Below the pieces are notes generated by a model. That model was not told the origin of the DNA and searched no databases. It saw nothing but the letters and a program-made list of their open reading frames with translations. Position numbers and translations under genes: made by a program. From the IMG/VR virus record IMGVR_UViG_3300020183_000020, positions 46,138-110,137 of that record: a DNA stretch of 64,000 nucleotides. One strand, 5' to 3'. This stretch comes from a virus. Of the stretch, positions 61,562 through 64,000 are shown piece after piece (position 1 is the stretch's first letter; every line of letters starts with the position of its first letter).

Positions 61562-61942
61562 ATGAGACGGACATCTGCTAAATTAAGTTTAGTCTTAGAG
61601 GGATTAGACACGGGTGTGGTGTCTAATTCAGAGGGTTTAGTCGCTTCGGTGGTGGGTTCTTTTGAAGAACAGCTAAAGAAGTCTCCCATAACCTTTAAGG
61701 TGGGGGATTACGAGGTGGTGGTGGAAGCGTTTGATGGGGAGGGCAGGGAATTGGATATCCATCTAAGGTGTAGTTGTAATTATTGGCAGTATCAGGGACC
61801 TGAGTATCACGCACAAAAAAATGGATACTTGTTTGGTAAACCTAGGGGAACGGCGAGCAAGCCTGATTCAAAAGACCCTAAGGGGAGCCACAAGGTGTGT
61901 AAACACGCCTATGCGGTTTTATCTACCTATTTTGGAGTGTGA
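61562..61942 (+). CDS. SWIM-type zinc finger protein with leader-like start (126 aa)
   Basis: CSCNYWQYQGPEYHA followed later by KVCKHAYAVLSTYF gives a C-x-C...C-x-H SWIM zinc-binding pattern in the C-terminal half. The N-terminus MRRTSAKLSLVLEGLDTG is a weaker copy of the M-R-R-T leader. The start ATG 61562 is preferred to GTG 61553 because AAGGTG lies 7 nt upstream. SWIM domains bind DNA or proteins. Confidence 0.7.
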   Translation: MRRTSAKLSLVLEGLDTGVVSNSEGLVASVVGSFEEQLKKSPITFKVGDYEVVVEAFDGEGRELDIHLRCSCNYWQYQGPEYHAQKNGYLFGKPRGTASKPDSKDPKGSHKVCKHAYAVLSTYFGV

Positions 61943-61944
61943 CG

Positions 61945-62325
61945 ATGCCGACCTATGATTTTCTCTGTAGTTCCTGTGAAAACCGCTTTACCAAATCGCT
62001 GAGGATGTCAGAGCGAGATCAGGAGACAAGATGTCCTGATTGTGAAGCTGTGGGTAAGAGAGTTCCTTCGCTACCTCAGTTTATCCTTGTTGGGGATGGT
62101 TGGACGGGTAAAAACTTGAAGATAAAGCAACAGATGGCGGAAAAGAACTCGAAGCTAGAGATGAGGCAAAACGAGATGAAGCGTGATGCACCATCAGTCA
62201 CACTAGCTCCAAATGTGGATGGGGAGAGGGTGGATAGTTGGGCTGATGCTCAAAAGCTGGCGGCATCAAAGGGAAAAAACGCAGACAGCTACAACACACT
62301 AGTGCAGAAAGAGAAGGTTAAGTAA
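61945..62325 (+). CDS. FmdB-like zinc-ribbon protein (126 aa)
   Basis: MPTYDFLCSSCENRFTKSLR then ETRCPDCEAVGKRVPSLPQF gives the CxxC...CxxC ribbon of the FmdB family. The remainder is a charged helix (NLKIKQQMAEKNSKLEMRQN). Start ATG 61945 with GGAG 8 nt upstream, just after the SWIM gene stop. Its stop overlaps the next ATG (TAATG). In phages it often accompanies structural genes; its role is unknown. Confidence 0.75.
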   Translation: MPTYDFLCSSCENRFTKSLRMSERDQETRCPDCEAVGKRVPSLPQFILVGDGWTGKNLKIKQQMAEKNSKLEMRQNEMKRDAPSVTLAPNVDGERVDSWADAQKLAASKGKNADSYNTLVQKEKVK

Positions 62326-63035
62326 TGTCTAGAGGGCGTTTACTTCCAAGTTTGAACTATCGCTCTAAGGGGCTGATAGATGTCTCTATCCCCAATCAAT
62401 CCCTAAGGGGGATGGATGAGGTAAGGGTTTATGGAGCGTCCAATTTGATGGATGCTTTTAACAATCCAATAGAGATACTGCGAACTCGATATGATGTGAA
62501 CTTCAAAAGTTCATCCATTTTGAGCCAGCGGCTGAGTGTCGAGGAAAGTAGTCGAGATTTGACCCGCATGGTGTTCAATCTGAACGATTTTTCTACTGCC
62601 CCTCCGAACCCTAGAATCCCTACGGATGAAGAGGTGTGTTTTATCCGTTTGAGAGGAAAGATGAGGGCGACTCAAGAGCTAACGGATTTCGGCCCCGTTG
62701 TTGTGGTTGTGCCTTATGATTTCTTTAGTGTGACAGCACCGATCTTCACCGTTGTAGGTACTGCACCCGACATCAATACAGGTGCAGTACCTGACAATTT
62801 GGGTGTTGGAGCGATCAATATCCATTTGCCGTATTTTAGCCAAACCATCAGCGTTCAAAACTTGGATGACACGGATAACCTGTATGTTTCTTGTGCGGCG
62901 GGAATGAGTCCAACGATCATACGCCCATTGGATACTTTGAGTCTAACAGGTGGTGCAGTACCTGAGTTCTTTCTAGCGGGAGATGGTGCAACCCCCCAAT
63001 TTACGATACGGACGAGCCTTGTAAATAGGGGTTAA
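62325..63035 (+). CDS. Virion-type structural protein (236 aa)
   Basis: TAATG coupling to the zinc-ribbon gene. Beta-rich sequence (VCFIRLRGKMRATQELTDFG..., INIHLPYFSQTISVQNLDD and a closing TPQFTIRTSLVNRG). The middle segment GVGAINIHLPYFSQTISVQN with DNLYVSCAAGM resembles spike or head-decoration domains that place a ligand-like loop. No firm family. Confidence 0.6.
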   Translation: MSRGRLLPSLNYRSKGLIDVSIPNQSLRGMDEVRVYGASNLMDAFNNPIEILRTRYDVNFKSSSILSQRLSVEESSRDLTRMVFNLNDFSTAPPNPRIPTDEEVCFIRLRGKMRATQELTDFGPVVVVVPYDFFSVTAPIFTVVGTAPDINTGAVPDNLGVGAINIHLPYFSQTISVQNLDDTDNLYVSCAAGMSPTIIRPLDTLSLTGGAVPEFFLAGDGATPQFTIRTSLVNRG

Positions 63036-63095
63036 TAATAGTTTCTTTATATTGAGGTGCAGTATTGTAGATACCCCCCCAATAGGAGAGAAACG

Positions 63096-63803
63096 ATGCC
63101 GTATATCATCGCGAGGCGTAGTGAAATTCAAAATGGTTCGATTCAGGTAACGGATTTATTTCCCGATCAGAGTCAAGCCAACCTTGTGAACGACCCTGCC
63201 CCTCAGGGTCCTTTTTATGTCAGAGTTCCCAATATGGGTAACTCGGGCTTTTTCCGTCCCGTTCTTGCCGAGATTGCAGACGAGTCGATTGTCTTTGCTC
63301 GTGAGGCAAGAGGACTAGTTTCCTACATCATTAAAAATGTAGATGCCGTGAATGGTGCAGGAACTCGTACCGTGACTGTCACACAGGCGGAGACGATTGC
63401 CAACGCCATCTTAGCTAGAGCCCAAGGTGGCTTGGCTTTGGCAGAGGCGAACATCAACGCTCTTTTAGTCGCCACCTTGGGTGAAGGTGCGGCTATAGAC
63501 GCGGGGGACAGCACAGCATCAGTCGATGCCATTCTTCAAATCCTAGCTGGAGAACAATATGTGATCGAAGCAGGATATGTGGTTCAGGACGCGGAAGGCG
63601 ACCATGTGGTGGTTATCGCGGATACTAGCCTTGGTGCCACGATGAGAAGACTTGTTGAGAGAGATACTTCTTGGCAGGTGTCTTTCAATGAAGGAACTCT
63701 TGCAGGGCTTGTCGCCGCTAGACCTAATGGCTTCGCAGGTAATACCGCTACCACCCCCCTCGTTGCCGTCTACAATACAGACGGCACCGTCTATAACGGA
63801 TAA
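63096..63803 (+). CDS. Structural protein, tandem paralogue A (235 aa)
   Basis: ATG 63096 has GGAGAG 6 nt upstream. MPYIIARRSEIQNGSIQVTD then LFPDQSQANL...PQGPFYVRVPN resembles the start of the next gene. Ala-rich helical middle (IANAILARAQGGLALAEANI) and beta ends. Possibly a head or tail-surface protein. Confidence 0.65.
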   Translation: MPYIIARRSEIQNGSIQVTDLFPDQSQANLVNDPAPQGPFYVRVPNMGNSGFFRPVLAEIADESIVFAREARGLVSYIIKNVDAVNGAGTRTVTVTQAETIANAILARAQGGLALAEANINALLVATLGEGAAIDAGDSTASVDAILQILAGEQYVIEAGYVVQDAEGDHVVVIADTSLGATMRRLVERDTSWQVSFNEGTLAGLVAARPNGFAGNTATTPLVAVYNTDGTVYNG

Positions 63804-63813
63804 GGAGTCCATC

Positions 63814-64000
63814 ATGCCTTTCGTATGCACACCTAGAGTTACCAACTCTACCGATGGTGGTGTCGCCCTACAGATTACTGATCTCTTCCCTCACAAGACA
63901 CAATCCAATGCTGTCATCACACCCCGTTTTCAGGGACCTCGTTATCTCTATGCCCACGGCAGAGCGTTAACTCAGACTGTATCTCTAAACGCTGCTTTTG
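63814..64000 (+). CDS. Structural protein, tandem paralogue B, 3' end outside window
   Basis: ATG 63814 with AAGGAG 7 nt upstream; open to the right edge (62 codons). MPFVCTPRVTNSTDGGVALQ then ITDLFPHKTQSNA...FQGPRYLYAHG parallels the previous gene (VTDLFPDQSQAN, PQGPFYVR), so the two are tandem duplicates. Confidence 0.7.
   Translation, partial: MPFVCTPRVTNSTDGGVALQITDLFPHKTQSNAVITPRFQGPRYLYAHGRALTQTVSLNAAF

Noticed and set aside
62756-62792. 12-bp inverted repeat AGGTACTGCACC/GGTGCAGTACCT
   Set aside because: It lies inside the coding region of the 236-aa virion gene, and the same GGTGCAGTACCTG word recurs nearby as a coding repeat (GAVP); no regulatory context.

Overview
The window is a piece of a large tailed-phage genome (Caudoviricetes, probably a myovirus with contractile-tail type baseplate genes). 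The evidence is a baseplate J-like protein followed by a chain of giant tail/adhesin proteins (223 to 2453 aa), tightly packed genes on both strands with ATGA/TAATG overlaps, three phage tRNA genes, and phage-type lysis, nucleotide and DNA-metabolism genes (thymidine kinase, Toprim primase, ATP-dependent DNA ligase, two lysozyme-like transglycosylases, Nudix hydrolase). No ribosomal RNA, integrase, transposase or CRISPR array was seen. The host cannot be named from the sequence.

Layout. 1-2500 (- strand): end of a tail-protein operon whose last gene runs off the left edge. 2555-7562 (mostly -): small unknown genes plus an FGE/C-type-lectin-fold protein and a SpoU-type RNA methyltransferase, with a divergent P-loop kinase at 4049-5149. 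7559-9418: an AT-rich C5-cytosine DNA methyltransferase whose frame is broken at an A10 run and whose 3' end is fused to a duplicated fragment of a neighbouring gene, then a tRNA cluster (Met, Arg, Leu) with an extra structured non-coding element. 9433-18048: accessory genes (Nudix, SNase-like nuclease, Dam-type methylase next to a possible PD-(D/E)XK nuclease, an HExxH protein, an AdoMet decarboxylase-like protein, a HARE-HTH/Mrr-type endonuclease, a sigma-like protein). 18234-47867 (+): about 30 kb of virion genes (baseplate, tail, adhesins). 47889-62325: small genes and DNA metabolism on both strands, including a second HExxH protein, a second sigma-like factor, and several proteins sharing one N-terminal leader. 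62325-64000 (+): a new run of virion-type genes that leaves the right edge.

How the genes fit together. The phage seems to bring two sigma-like factors. Eight intergenic regions carry the same two-block element, GTATCCCA then TATTAG-like, with a 17-nt spacer between GTATCC and the second block in seven of the eight; it is followed or overlapped by an inverted repeat. This is best read as a phage-specific promoter class. Five otherwise unrelated small proteins begin with the same M-R-R-T-A-S-E... helical leader, which suggests a common targeting or docking signal. Three DNA methyltransferases of different classes and two or three candidate nucleases suggest heavy genome modification and restriction functions. 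Several virion genes have their Shine-Dalgarno sequence inside a strong hairpin. Functions are family assignments read from motifs by eye; no database search was possible.
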